Positions 1 to 8,403 of a stretch of DNA of 64,000 nt are shown here, piece by piece. The notes under the pieces were generated by a model. It was given only the letters and a program-made list of their open reading frames with translations. It was not told the DNA's origin and searched no databases. The DNA is from CAYGLF01 sp964350945 (GTDB taxonomy: Bacteria; Chlamydiota; Chlamydiia; Chlamydiales; JAAZZY01), in NCBI GenBank assembly GCA_964350945.1, contig CAYGLF010000006.1, positions 16,067-80,066 on the forward strand, written 5' to 3'. The position numbers and the translations under genes are program-made. The first letter of the stretch is position 1. Each line of letters begins with the position of its first letter.

Positions 1-1
1 A

Positions 2-415
2 AAGCGAGATCTTCAGATCTCTCCTCAAATTCAGAATTATCTATTCAAGTCGATGCATCAAATTGTGAATGGTAAGCTTGGGACAGCCAGTCCAAATCGC
101 GTTCGTAATTACAGCTCCGGCCACCCCGTTTACCAAGCCTACCAAGAGCTTAAAAATCAAATGATAGGAAAAACATCTTCTGCTGAAATACGCGAAGCGG
201 TGGACTTAGACTTAAAGCATGGTGTCAATACCTATAAACATGTTTGGTTTGGTAGTATTATCTTTGAAGAAGATATTCAAGAGGGTCAGTGGCCTAAGCC
301 AGAGCTTGTGGTCATGGTTTACTTAAGATATGGAGACTTTGGTAGAGAAGCTGCTCCCTTAGCAGCTAGCGTGGCTAAAAAATGGCGTGAGATTAAAAAG
401 AAGCATGAGAACTAG
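2..415 (+). CDS. Penicillin-binding protein 2-type transpeptidase, C-terminal fragment (5' end outside window)
   Basis: The reading frame is open to the left edge, so the first ATG inside the window (53) is internal and about 137 C-terminal residues are seen. Seen: a segment SMHQIVNGKLGTA, typical of the class B PBP transpeptidase domain just before the third active-site motif, then GKTSSAE in the place of the usual KTGTAE, and a final stretch (VWFGSIIF...PELVVMVYLRYGD...AAPLA) that matches the last strands and helix of PBP2/FtsI enzymes. Family role: peptidoglycan cross-linking in the periplasm, in chlamydiae linked to division. Odd: Gly of KTG is replaced by Ser. The SxxK and SxN motifs lie outside the window. 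PBP2 (mrdA/pbpB) is favoured over FtsI, but this is not certain from the tail alone. Confidence 0.75.
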   Translation, partial: KRDLQISPQIQNYLFKSMHQIVNGKLGTASPNRVRNYSSGHPVYQAYQELKNQMIGKTSSAEIREAVDLDLKHGVNTYKHVWFGSIIFEEDIQEGQWPKPELVVMVYLRYGDFGREAAPLAASVAKKWREIKKKHEN

Positions 416-485
416 AGCTTAGAAACTTGTTTGATGGTGGGTATTTTTTTGACACAAATGTACTTCATAGCTATCAAAGGAAGTT

Positions 486-1997
486 ATGAAGATCATACTT
501 TATTTAAGCCTACTAGTATCTTTGACGCTTTTTGCTGAGCCTCAAGCCCCCCCTAATGCTACATATGGGGACTGTAAGGGAGTGAGCGCATCACCTTCTC
601 ATTTAAGACTTGTAGAAACATCCATTACAGTTCAAGGGAAAGAGGCGAGTGTGTATGGCTTAGTTTATGATGGTGACCAAGTGGTGATTCATAAAACCAA
701 GGGGGACTGTTTTAATTTAGTGGTTCACAATGATACGTCGGTGCCTACTTCGATTCACTGGCATGGGCTGGTACTGCCCAATGCGGAAGATGGCGTTGCC
801 TACATCACGCAAAACCCTATTTTCCCAGGACAGGCATACCCTTATAACTTTCAGGTAGTGCAAGCAGGGACATATTTTGCGCACTCTCACTATGGAATAC
901 AAGATCAGAGGCTTATGGCAACCCCTCTAATTTTAGAAGATCCAGAGGGGCCTGAATATAAAAATTTTGTTTTTTTTATCGAGAGCTTTAGCTTCACTGA
1001 GACTTACAAAATATGGCAAGGGTTGCGTAAAAACTTGATAAACGCTCATCAAGAGGTGAACCTACAGACAAAGTCTATGTTACCAGTTTCTAAACCGACT
1101 TTAAATGATGTGCACTACAATGCTTTTTTGTGTAACCGCAAAACGCTAGAAGATCCTGATATTTGGACGGTTGAGCCGGGGGAAGTTGTGCGTCTACGTT
1201 TCATCAATGGTTCGGCTTCGAGTGGTTTTCATTTAGATTTTGGGAAGCTCAAAGCCAGTGTGATTGCAGTGGATGGCAATAATGTGGTCCCTTTTGAAGT
1301 CACGACAGCTCCTATTGCAACGGCGCAACGCATTGATGTGCTCGTGACAATTCCCAAGAAGGGAGGAGTTTTCCCTATTTTTGCTCAGTGTCAAGGAACT
1401 CGCATGCGAGCTGGGGCAATTTTAAAAACAAAAGATAAAAAAATACCGCAACTAAGCTCAACCACACGAAAAACAGCTGGAGCGATTTCAAATCAATTTG
1501 AAAAAAAATTGCATGCAGCGACCCCTTTATTACCCAAAAAAGTCGATCGCACCCTCAACGTTTCTTTAGATGGGAATATGGCCTACTATGTATGGGGGAT
1601 GAACGGACATTCTTGGCCTAATAATGAACCTTTAATTGTAAAAGAGGGCGAAAGGGTCGAGGTTCATTTTACCAATACAACGGCAATGGCACACCCGATG
1701 CACCTTCATGGGCATATCTTTCAAATTACAGAAATCAATGGGGATCCAATTGAAAATGGGGCGATGCGTGATGTCCTTTTAGTGATGCCACACCAAAGTG
1801 CCAAGATGATCTTTGATGCCAATAATCCAGGCATCTGGGCTTTCCACTGCCATATGCTCTATCACGCATGGGGAGGTCTGCTGACGGTGATCAAGTATGA
1901 GGGAGTCGATAGCCCGTCTTTTAATAAAGAAGCTGTTTTTGATTATTCCAGTAGCTATGGAGCGCGTGTGAGTAACTGGGGATTAGGAACTCATTAA
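486..1997 (+). CDS. Secreted multicopper oxidase
   Basis: A 503-residue protein with an N-terminal signal peptide (hydrophobic residues 3-17, likely cleavage near residue 21). All four copper-ligand motifs are present: HWHGL at about 91-95, HSHYG at 133-137, HPMHLHGH around 404-411 and HCHMLYHAWGGL from 454. This is the complete type 1 plus type 2/3 set of laccase/CopA-like oxidases, which oxidise Cu(I), Fe(II), Mn(II) or phenols while reducing oxygen to water. The residue in the axial type 1 position looks like Leu rather than Met, a pattern associated with higher-potential copper sites (inference). It acts outside the inner membrane. It starts 70 bp after the PBP2 stop, in the same direction, so may be cotranscribed. 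The substrate cannot be told from sequence. Not part of the classical Chlamydia gene set as I know it. Confidence 0.9.
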   Translation: MKIILYLSLLVSLTLFAEPQAPPNATYGDCKGVSASPSHLRLVETSITVQGKEASVYGLVYDGDQVVIHKTKGDCFNLVVHNDTSVPTSIHWHGLVLPNAEDGVAYITQNPIFPGQAYPYNFQVVQAGTYFAHSHYGIQDQRLMATPLILEDPEGPEYKNFVFFIESFSFTETYKIWQGLRKNLINAHQEVNLQTKSMLPVSKPTLNDVHYNAFLCNRKTLEDPDIWTVEPGEVVRLRFINGSASSGFHLDFGKLKASVIAVDGNNVVPFEVTTAPIATAQRIDVLVTIPKKGGVFPIFAQCQGTRMRAGAILKTKDKKIPQLSSTTRKTAGAISNQFEKKLHAATPLLPKKVDRTLNVSLDGNMAYYVWGMNGHSWPNNEPLIVKEGERVEVHFTNTTAMAHPMHLHGHIFQITEINGDPIENGAMRDVLLVMPHQSAKMIFDANNPGIWAFHCHMLYHAWGGLLTVIKYEGVDSPSFNKEAVFDYSSSYGARVSNWGLGTH

Positions 1998-2012
1998 CAA
2001 TTTTTAAACATT

Positions 2013-2276
2013 TTATCCAGAGTAACTGGGACATCCTGAATAATTATCAACGTGAGTATAGAGCAGTTGAGTGGCAAAACGATAAATTCTGTTTAACCCT
2101 CGAAAGTAGCCACTCTCTTTTCCCATCCGAGAATTTTTACTGATAATTTGGTAACAAGCTTCTTCAATGCCATATTCTTTTTCTTTTCGCTTGGCAAATA
2201 GGTCCCCTTTTTTAGCTGCTTTTGCCTCACTCATGTAGCGGTGTAAAAAAAGTGTGTGGCCTGGACAGATATGCAT
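2013..2276 (-). CDS. Small hypothetical protein
   Basis: An 87-residue basic, Tyr-rich protein I do not recognise. Support for a real gene is a good ribosome binding site (AAGGAG seven bases before the ATG) and its position 63 bp downstream of sctT on the same strand, where it could be the last gene of the secretion operon. No signal peptide or membrane segment. The middle (SRMGKESGYFRGLNRIYRFATQ would span residues 50-71) looks like an amphipathic, ordered domain. It could be spurious. Confidence 0.45.
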   Translation of the reverse strand: MHICPGHTLFLHRYMSEAKAAKKGDLFAKRKEKEYGIEEACYQIISKNSRMGKESGYFRGLNRIYRFATQLLYTHVDNYSGCPSYSG

Positions 2277-2339
2277 TCAACGCTCCTTTTGAATAAAATG
2301 AGAGTTGAATTTAAATTGTTCAAAATTTTTTTTCAATCA

Positions 2340-3170
2340 CTATGAGCGAAGGGGATTTGGGAAAACGGTAAATATCTGATAGACTTTTTTAAACCATAAA
2401 AGAGTTTGCTTGTCGATCTGGAGGATGAGGAAGTTAAATCCAATAAATAACACCATCAGTCCCAGTAGAGATTTAATAGACATCCCTAAGAAAGAAATTT
2501 GCACTTGTGGAGCTAGGCGGTTGGCAATCCCTAGAAAAATATCAGCCATTAACATCGCGACGATAGGAGGGGCTGCTAACTGAATAGAGAGAGAAAAAAA
2601 AGTGGCCATTAAGTCGATGATAGTCTTCCAAAAAACATTTCCCTGGAAAGTTAAAACGCTTAAATAAGTTGTTGGGGGGATTCTTTTGTAGGTGAGGACA
2701 AGCGTTTCAAAAAAGAGGTGAATCCCGCCAAAAATGAAAAATGCCACTAAAAGGATCTCGTTGAAAAACATCCCTATTGGAGACGTTTGAGTCGAAAGAG
2801 AAGGGTCGGTGACCATCAAGCTTGCAGAACCTCTTTGGTGGTCGATAATCGCACCCGCTGACGTGACAATGTTGAAAGGGATGGTGGTTAAAAATCCAAA
2901 AAGAGTGCCGATAAAGAGTTCTTTTAAGCAAAGAGGGACTAAGGGGAATCCAAGGGTTAAGTCTTTGATTGCGGTAGGAACTAAAAAGGGGAACAGTAAA
3001 AAAGATAAAAAAAGTCCAAATCCTATCTTAGTTGCAGATGGGATAAGCTTTCCCCCTAAAAAAGGGGCGAAAAAAACAATTGGCATAATTCTGAGAATAA
3101 TCAAGAGAAGAAGTGCAATGGTATTAGCCATGGGAAAAGCAGAAATTAGCTGCAGGTAGTCCGTTCCCAT
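2340..3170 (-). CDS. sctT: Type III secretion export apparatus protein SctT
   Basis: A 276-residue polytopic inner-membrane protein of the SctT/YscT/SpaR/FliR family. The N-terminal hydrophobic segments (ALLLLIILRIMPIVFFAPFLGG) and the following FGLFLSFLLFPFL are typical. In the injectisome it forms the export gate with SctR and SctS. I place the start at the ATG at 3170, not the TTG one codon earlier: GGAG lies six bases upstream and the ATG shares one base with the sctS stop (TGATG), implying translational coupling. Order sctR-sctS-sctT matches the chlamydial block CT562-CT564. Confidence 0.93.
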   Translation of the reverse strand: MGTDYLQLISAFPMANTIALLLLIILRIMPIVFFAPFLGGKLIPSATKIGFGLFLSFLLFPFLVPTAIKDLTLGFPLVPLCLKELFIGTLFGFLTTIPFNIVTSAGAIIDHQRGSASLMVTDPSLSTQTSPIGMFFNEILLVAFFIFGGIHLFFETLVLTYKRIPPTTYLSVLTFQGNVFWKTIIDLMATFFSLSIQLAAPPIVAMLMADIFLGIANRLAPQVQISFLGMSIKSLLGLMVLFIGFNFLILQIDKQTLLWFKKVYQIFTVFPNPLRS

Positions 3171-3439
3171 CAAAATCTCCAGCGGGGGAAGTTAAAAAAG
3201 ATGCTTTGGGCAAATTGAATGATTTGTGCTCCTAGCCAAGATCCCATAAACATTAAGGTAACGATAACTGCGACGAGTTTGACTGTAAATGAGAGTGTTT
3301 GCTCTTGAATCTGAGTGGCTGCTTGTATCACAGCAACTAAAAGACCTAGGGCCATGCTGATTAAAATAGGGGGGCCTGACAAGATCAGAATTAAATAGAG
3401 CGCTCGGTAGGCATATTGTGTGATTTCATTTTGCATCAT
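3170..3439 (-). CDS. sctS: Type III secretion export apparatus protein SctS
   Basis: An 89-residue protein with two transmembrane hairpin segments (about 15-38 and 48-72) and the family pattern GPPILISMALGLLVAVIQAA and QEQTLSFTVKL, characteristic of SctS/YscS/SpaQ/FliQ. Length is normal. It packs around the SctR/SctT export gate in the inner membrane. It lies 17 bp downstream of sctR and overlaps the sctT start by one base. Confidence 0.94.
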   Translation of the reverse strand: MMQNEITQYAYRALYLILILSGPPILISMALGLLVAVIQAATQIQEQTLSFTVKLVAVIVTLMFMGSWLGAQIIQFAQSIFFNFPRWRF

Positions 3440-3456
3440 AGAACGTAAGTCCCCAT

Positions 3457-4329
3457 TTATCTAAAAGTTAAAACCAAGCCTTGGATTAAGATGGTCCATC
3501 CATCTACCATTACGAGTAATAGAAGTTTCAAAGGTAGTGAGATGGTTAGAGGCGATAGCATCATCATCCCCATTGCAAGCAAGACATTGGAAGTAACCAG
3601 GTCGATGACGAAAAAGGGAAGGTAGATAAGCACTCCAATGGCAAAAGCATCTCGCAGCTGAGAGGTGATATACGAAGGGATTAAGACAATAAAGTCGTTT
3701 CGTCCAAGGTCGGCTCGAAACTGCTTGGGAAAAATGCGGTAGGCCATCTGATAAAAGCGGTTTAAAGATCCTTGAGAGGTGTTTTTCATCAAAAAGTCCC
3801 TTAGCGGCTCTTTGGTTTTGTCGATCGCTCCAATGATATAGTGCGCTGATTCCGAGGAGATCAGTTTGGAGGGGGCATTTTCGTGTAAGTAGGATTTAGC
3901 CGAGTCGTACATCGCAAGACCGGTAGGAAACATAATATACATGGTCAGTAACAGAGCGATCCCATTCACCACTTGGTTTGGAGGAGCTTGCTGCACGCCC
4001 AGGGCATTTCTGAGTAGGGATATGACGATCACAATTTTAATGTAGGAGGTGAGCATCATCACAACCCAAGGTAGTAGGGCAAGTCCAGCTAAAACAGCGA
4101 CCTCAATCGCTATAGGCGGGGCACCTTTAGAGATGAGAGACTGGTCCATCGGCAGTTGAGGAAAGCTCGTTGCAGCTATCGAAGGATCTGGGTCACCAAG
4201 GAGGTTTTTTGCGACATTGCTTCCCCTTGCGGAGGCTTTTTTATAGCCAGAGCTTGGCGCTGCTGCTAAGGGCGAGCTCGCGTGAAAAAAAATCCCTAGT
4301 AAAGCTATTAATATCCAACATTTTTTCAT
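3457..4329 (-). CDS. sctR: Type III secretion export apparatus protein SctR
   Basis: A 290-residue SctR/YscR/SpaP/FliP homologue. Seen: an N-terminal signal-peptide-like segment (WILIALLGIFFHASSPLAAA), a non-conserved linker to about residue 70, then the conserved core with WVVMMLTSYIKIVIVISLLRNALGVQQ and PPNQVVNGIALLLTMYIMFPT, and the C-terminal helix pair (MMMLSPLTISLPLKLLLLVMVDGW, split across about 255-280). The N-terminal extension is longer than in Yersinia and fits chlamydial SctR. SctR forms a pentamer at the centre of the export gate. It lies 9 bp after sctL. Confidence 0.94.
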   Translation of the reverse strand: MKKCWILIALLGIFFHASSPLAAAPSSGYKKASARGSNVAKNLLGDPDPSIAATSFPQLPMDQSLISKGAPPIAIEVAVLAGLALLPWVVMMLTSYIKIVIVISLLRNALGVQQAPPNQVVNGIALLLTMYIMFPTGLAMYDSAKSYLHENAPSKLISSESAHYIIGAIDKTKEPLRDFLMKNTSQGSLNRFYQMAYRIFPKQFRADLGRNDFIVLIPSYITSQLRDAFAIGVLIYLPFFVIDLVTSNVLLAMGMMMLSPLTISLPLKLLLLVMVDGWTILIQGLVLTFR

Positions 4330-4338
4330 ATGTATTCG

Positions 4339-4965
4339 CTATTTTTTTCTTAATAAGCCTTCAAAGGCTGTTTCAATACTTTTCCATAAGCTGTCAATTC
4401 GAGCATCTATGATCCCAGCTTCTGTTTCGATAATAGCTCCTCCTTGGGAAATATCATCTCTCTCTTGAATCACGAAGGTTTCTAAATCTTTAAAGACTTG
4501 TTTTAGAGTCTCTCTATTCTCATCAAAAATTTTCAGGTCACCTTTATGGACAAAGATGGTGATTTTACGATGGTTTGCTACTGATTTTAAATGCTTAGCG
4601 ATAATATCAATAATAGTGGAAGGTTTTTGTTTCACTTCACGATCGAGTATTTTTTGCGTGGTAAGCAAGGCGACTTTAGCGATGACTTTTTCAATTTCAT
4701 GACGCACATTTGCTTTTTCTTCTTCTAGAAATTTAATCTGTTCCGACCATTTTTCGAGTCCTTTTTCAAAGCCTTCTTCTTTAGACTTTTCAAATAATTC
4801 CTCACCCTCTTTAGCTATTTGAGCGCGATGCTCCACGCCTTCTTGCTTGATTTCTTCTAAAAGTTCTTTGGCATCAATGAGTTTAGAAAATTCAGCTTTG
4901 GGAATTACTTTAACTCCTGGAGCTGCTGTGACATTCTTTCCAAAAATTAAGTTTAGTAGTTTCAT
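4339..4965 (-). CDS. sctL: Type III secretion ATPase regulator / stator SctL
   Basis: A 208-residue, highly charged protein of the SctL/YscL/FliH family: N-terminal basic segment, a long Glu/Lys-rich coiled coil (about 35-100), then the C-terminal globular domain with the V-type ATPase E-subunit-like pattern (IFVHKGDLKIF, FVIQERDDISQGGAIIETEAGIIDARIDSLW, about 140-195). SctL connects the cytoplasmic sorting platform to the SctN ATPase. Placed as CT561 in C. trachomatis order. It starts 4 bp after the upstream gene, so clearly the same operon. Confidence 0.9.
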   Translation of the reverse strand: MKLLNLIFGKNVTAAPGVKVIPKAEFSKLIDAKELLEEIKQEGVEHRAQIAKEGEELFEKSKEEGFEKGLEKWSEQIKFLEEEKANVRHEIEKVIAKVALLTTQKILDREVKQKPSTIIDIIAKHLKSVANHRKITIFVHKGDLKIFDENRETLKQVFKDLETFVIQERDDISQGGAIIETEAGIIDARIDSLWKSIETAFEGLLRKK

Positions 4966-4969
4966 AATT

Positions 4970-5833
4970 TTAAGATTCCTTCTCTTGAGTGCTTTGGGCT
5001 ATTTCTAAAACTTGTCGATGGTAAAAGGGGGTGTGGGTGTTGCCAATGCTCTTTCGCGCCGCATTTAAGAATTCTTTTCCTCTACCATTGTCTAAGTGGT
5101 GAGCCAGATGCCAAATCAGTGCGCGATGTTCGCAGGCAAGTCCTTTAGCAAGGCGTAAAAGCCCTCTTTTTTCTAAAAAATTAGTAAAGAGGCTTTCGTC
5201 TTGCAGTTTTTTTTCAAAGTCGTGGGTGGAGGAGGGTAGAGGCTCAGAATATTTTTTTTGAGCTTCTTTAAACCATTTTTTTTGACTCGGTGTCATGAGC
5301 TCGAAGATGTTGTGCAGTACTTTTTTATCTACAATTTTTTGTGCCATGTTTGCGATCTCTAAGATCCCAAGGTGGTGGAGCATTTTGACGATTAATTTTT
5401 TATCTAAATTGAGTAACTGGTTTCCTGAAGATACAGGGAGAAAGCAAAGAGGGGGTAAGAGGTTGTAGCCAATCTTTTTTAAGAACCACTGTACAAGGTA
5501 GGAGTGGGCTAAAGGAGATAAAGTGGCCGTCGTTTTTTTCTCCTGAACAATCTTCTGTAGTTTTTGTTTTTGCTCAGAAGAGAAGATGCTCAGGATGTGG
5601 CGATAAAACTTTTTGGGGAATTCTTCTATGTGCTCAATAAACCATGAGTAATGGAAAGAGTGTAAAACTTGATCTGCAGGCTCTAGATGTAGTTGTAGAG
5701 GCTCTTCAGGTTTGGGGAGCGCATTGATTAAAGGTCGCTCGCTCTCTTCAAAGTAGTTTAAAAAATGGTCAAAATCGTTGGCATGAGAGTGAACCAATAA
5801 ACGCTGAAAAACTTCTCTACTACCTTCTTGCAT
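4970..5833 (-). CDS. Hypothetical protein in the CT560 position of the type III secretion operon
   Basis: A 287-residue soluble protein without a signal or membrane segment, rich in Lys, His and Leu helices. I choose the ATG at 5833 because GGAG lies six bases upstream; a GTG four codons earlier (5845) is less likely. It sits between sctJ and sctL exactly where C. trachomatis has CT560. By position it could be the accessory sorting-platform protein (SctK-like) that links SctJ/SctD to SctL/SctQ. That function is inference from context only, as I see no diagnostic motif. Confidence 0.8.
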   Translation of the reverse strand: MQEGSREVFQRLLVHSHANDFDHFLNYFEESERPLINALPKPEEPLQLHLEPADQVLHSFHYSWFIEHIEEFPKKFYRHILSIFSSEQKQKLQKIVQEKKTTATLSPLAHSYLVQWFLKKIGYNLLPPLCFLPVSSGNQLLNLDKKLIVKMLHHLGILEIANMAQKIVDKKVLHNIFELMTPSQKKWFKEAQKKYSEPLPSSTHDFEKKLQDESLFTNFLEKRGLLRLAKGLACEHRALIWHLAHHLDNGRGKEFLNAARKSIGNTHTPFYHRQVLEIAQSTQEKES

Positions 5834-5856
5834 GGTGTGCTCCACTCCGTAAGGAG

Positions 5857-6804
5857 TTATTCTTCGCCCTCCTGGGGCGGCTCATTTTGTTCATTATCAG
5901 ATTCGCTTTGAATCTTTAGTTTTAAAGGCTCAGGGGAGAAGAAAGATTTCACATTTTTCATCTGCTTAAAGACATCTTGAACTTTCCAAGCCATCCACGC
6001 TAGAGCAGCAATAAAGACGAGCATAAAGAAGCAAAATAAGAACAGAATCGTTCTAAAAGAACTGGCAGAGTCTTGTGAGACAACAATAGACCAAATTCTA
6101 ACAAAGTCTTGAGTCCCCCATGGAGTGGCGTCTGTTTTAGGCTCGAGTGATCTTAAGTTGATGTCGGTAAAGCGTGCGCGTGCCGTTACGACTGTCACGT
6201 CATCATAGCGCATGTCGATGATACTTCCTGAAATATAGCGTCTAATTTTTTGTGGAAGGAGTGTATTTGGATCATCAAAAACACCATCATGTTTGATAAA
6301 GACAGAGGCTCTAGGGAATTCTTTTTTTGCATCGGGGTTAAAAGTGTCTTCTTCAGGAAATGAGATCTGCACTTCAGCGTCTAAGACCCCATCTATTTTA
6401 CAGATCGTGGATGCTAGTTGCTGGTTGAGCCCTTCATTATAGCGAACCTCTTCTTCTTTATCAGTGGTCATCATCCCTTGTTGAGGGAATAAATCTAAAA
6501 GGTTTACACTCGGTTTTCGTGGTAGGCCAATGCGATTTAAAATGGCCAATGCTTCGGTCGCTCGAGTGCTGTCGACAGCAATATTCCACATGTTTTCATT
6601 GCTCTGAGCGCCTGCCCCTGTTGTTTTAACTAGTATTTTTTCAGAGAGGATGCCTTTGCTTTCGAGTAAAACTAGAATTTGGTTGGCACTTCCTTCTTCG
6701 ACGTTAGTTAAGATAGTGACTTGTTTTCCGCAACTTGTGCAGAATAACATTAGCATGATGGAAAAACAAACCGTGATTGTTTTTTTGAATTTTGAGTAAA
6801 ACAT
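5857..6804 (-). CDS. sctJ: Type III secretion inner-ring lipoprotein SctJ
   Basis: A 315-residue SctJ/YscJ/FliF-family protein. Residues 1-25 form a lipoprotein signal peptide ending in TSC-G, so Cys25 is the probable lipidated residue. The two ring-building motifs follow: the first with SANQILVLLESKGI, the second with EVQISFPEE and RASVFIKHDG. A single transmembrane helix (FRTILFLFCFFMLVFIAALA, near 250-270) and an acidic, Gln-rich cytoplasmic tail complete it. It makes the inner-membrane ring of the injectisome with SctD. First gene of the operon sctJ-CT560-like-sctL-R-S-T; the 174 bp upstream, shared with a divergent gene, must hold the promoter. Confidence 0.94.
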   Translation of the reverse strand: MFYSKFKKTITVCFSIMLMLFCTSCGKQVTILTNVEEGSANQILVLLESKGILSEKILVKTTGAGAQSNENMWNIAVDSTRATEALAILNRIGLPRKPSVNLLDLFPQQGMMTTDKEEEVRYNEGLNQQLASTICKIDGVLDAEVQISFPEEDTFNPDAKKEFPRASVFIKHDGVFDDPNTLLPQKIRRYISGSIIDMRYDDVTVVTARARFTDINLRSLEPKTDATPWGTQDFVRIWSIVVSQDSASSFRTILFLFCFFMLVFIAALAWMAWKVQDVFKQMKNVKSFFSPEPLKLKIQSESDNEQNEPPQEGEE

Positions 6805-6978
6805 TAAAGCTCTCTTGTAAAAAAAAGTTTATTCAATTTTTTATATATAAGTATTATTGCAATTAGGGGAAACTCCTTTTTTCTAGATTCTTCTAAACAC
6901 AAACGATAAAGCCATCAATTGTTTTTTAACCTCGTTAGATATAAAATTATTTTTTATCTTTTTAAGAAGGAAAAAAAG

Positions 6979-7380
6979 ATGTTTAGATCAAGAATATTAC
7001 CCGTTTTTTTAGGGATCGTTTTTTATATGATCTTAGGGGCTATTTGGTTTTCCCCCAAACTGTTTGGAAATTTATACATGCAATCTTCAGCAAGCATGAT
7101 GCAAGAGCCTTCGGTGATGCAATTACTAGGAGCGATCTTAAACGGTTTTGTTTTGTCAGTGGTCTTCAATGAAATTTTGATTCGTACTAAAGTTACTCAG
7201 TGGCATCGTGCTTTGGGTCTGGGATTTGTTTTATGGCTTGGATTTGCCCTGACAGCTCTTTTCCCAGGGTTGGTGTGGAAAACTATGGGGTTAAATCTTT
7301 TTTTGATTGTTTCGGGGTATATGCTTTTAGTCACCTGGGTAATTGCGCTAGTTTTAGTGCTTTTTAGAAAGGATGCTTAG
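6979..7380 (+). CDS. Small four-helix membrane protein, DUF1761-like
   Basis: 133 residues from the ATG at 6979, chosen over an in-frame codon 60 bp upstream because AAGAAGGA lies about seven bases before it. Four hydrophobic segments (about 5-25, 50-68, 78-98, 106-128) and the pattern LGAIWFSPKLFG near the N-terminus resemble DUF1761 integral membrane proteins, whose function is unknown. It is divergent from sctJ. With the next gene it is an insertion into the lipA-sctJ neighbourhood that is contiguous in Chlamydia. Confidence 0.75.
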   Translation: MFRSRILPVFLGIVFYMILGAIWFSPKLFGNLYMQSSASMMQEPSVMQLLGAILNGFVLSVVFNEILIRTKVTQWHRALGLGFVLWLGFALTALFPGLVWKTMGLNLFLIVSGYMLLVTWVIALVLVLFRKDA

Positions 7381-7427
7381 CTATTTTAGACCCAAATAAG
7401 GTCTTGAAATGGTCTGATTGACGGAGA

Positions 7428-7456
7428 TTGCTTTAAATCAAAATGTTTAATATAAT
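7428..7456 (+). promoter_or_regulatory. Possible sigma70-type promoter for the DMT transporter
   Basis: A perfect TATAAT (7451-7456) lies 17 bases after a weak -35 (TTGCTT, 7428-7433), about 35 bp before the start codon at 7492. Only the -10 is convincing. Confidence 0.35.
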
Positions 7457-7491
7457 CCTAAATCTTACAATATTATTTAGATAGGTTCCTT

Positions 7492-8403
7492 ATGGCTCTC
7501 GTGTTTCTTTTGTATGCCTTATTTGCAAGTGTTTTTACCATTGGAAAGGCCTCGCTCTCGTTTGCTTCTCCCTTCTTTATTGTAGGATCTCGGATGCTTT
7601 GTGCTGGGCTGATTATGGTGACCTTTCAGCTGGTAAAGGATCGCAAAAGCTTTAAGATGAACCGCCAATCTTTCATCAGCGTTTTACTATTTGCGGCTTT
7701 AGGGATTTTTATTACAAATGTATGTGAATTTTGGTCGATGCAGTTTTTAACTTCTTCTAAAACTTGTTTTTTATATAGTGCATCTCCTTTTCTTAGCGCC
7801 TTTTTCTCTTTCCTTATTTTAAAAGAGACCATGACTCAAAAAAAATGGTGGGGACTTTCTATTGGACTCGTAGGACTTATTCCCATTATATGGTCTGGGT
7901 CAGTGGGTTCACATACCGGTGGCCTACTCGCTTTTTCATGGCCTGAAATCATTTTGTTAGTCGGGATTATTACCTCTGCCTTAGGTTGGATTTTCTTGAG
8001 GAAGACCGTGGCACATCAAACAATTAATTTGTTTGTAGCCAATGGGCTAGGGATGTTAGTTGGAGGAATTATAACACTGGGATATTCCATTTGTGTAGAG
8101 TCTTGGAACCCCGTACCTGTTTTGCAGTGGGCGGGTTTTTTAAAAACGAGCGTTGCTCTTTTAATCGTCTCTAATCTCTTAGCTTACAATCTTTTTGGAT
8201 TCTTGCTTAAGCGATACTCGGCAACTTTTATGTCTTTTGCAGGGCTTTCAACGCCCTTTTTTGCGTCGCTATTTGGTTGGTTTTTCCTAAAAGAAGTGAT
8301 CCCCTGGCCCTTGTGGTTAGGGCTTGCCATTCTCTCAATAGGCTTGGTCTTATTTCACCAAGAAGAGATCAAAAGCCGCGGATTTTCAGTCAAAGCTCAA
8401 TAG
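7492..8403 (+). CDS. EamA/DMT-family transporter
   Basis: A 303-residue protein with about ten predicted membrane helices arranged as two EamA repeats (residues about 1-135 and 145-290). Each repeat ends in the typical pattern of a proline- and glycine-rich helix followed by a KE motif (FFSFLILKETMTQKKWWGLSIGL near 105, written in parts; FGWFFLKEVIPWPLWLGL near 260). Such carriers export or import small metabolites such as amino acids, nucleotides or cofactors; S-adenosylmethionine transporters of rickettsiae and chlamydiae belong to the same superfamily. The substrate is not visible. The 3' end overlaps the convergent gene by 7 bp. Confidence 0.85.
   Translation: MALVFLLYALFASVFTIGKASLSFASPFFIVGSRMLCAGLIMVTFQLVKDRKSFKMNRQSFISVLLFAALGIFITNVCEFWSMQFLTSSKTCFLYSASPFLSAFFSFLILKETMTQKKWWGLSIGLVGLIPIIWSGSVGSHTGGLLAFSWPEIILLVGIITSALGWIFLRKTVAHQTINLFVANGLGMLVGGIITLGYSICVESWNPVPVLQWAGFLKTSVALLIVSNLLAYNLFGFLLKRYSATFMSFAGLSTPFFASLFGWFFLKEVIPWPLWLGLAILSIGLVLFHQEEIKSRGFSVKAQ

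Noticed and set aside
2809..3159. 116-codon plus-strand frame antisense to sctT
   Set aside because: It lies fully inside sctT, is Lys/Pro-rich and without known similarity.
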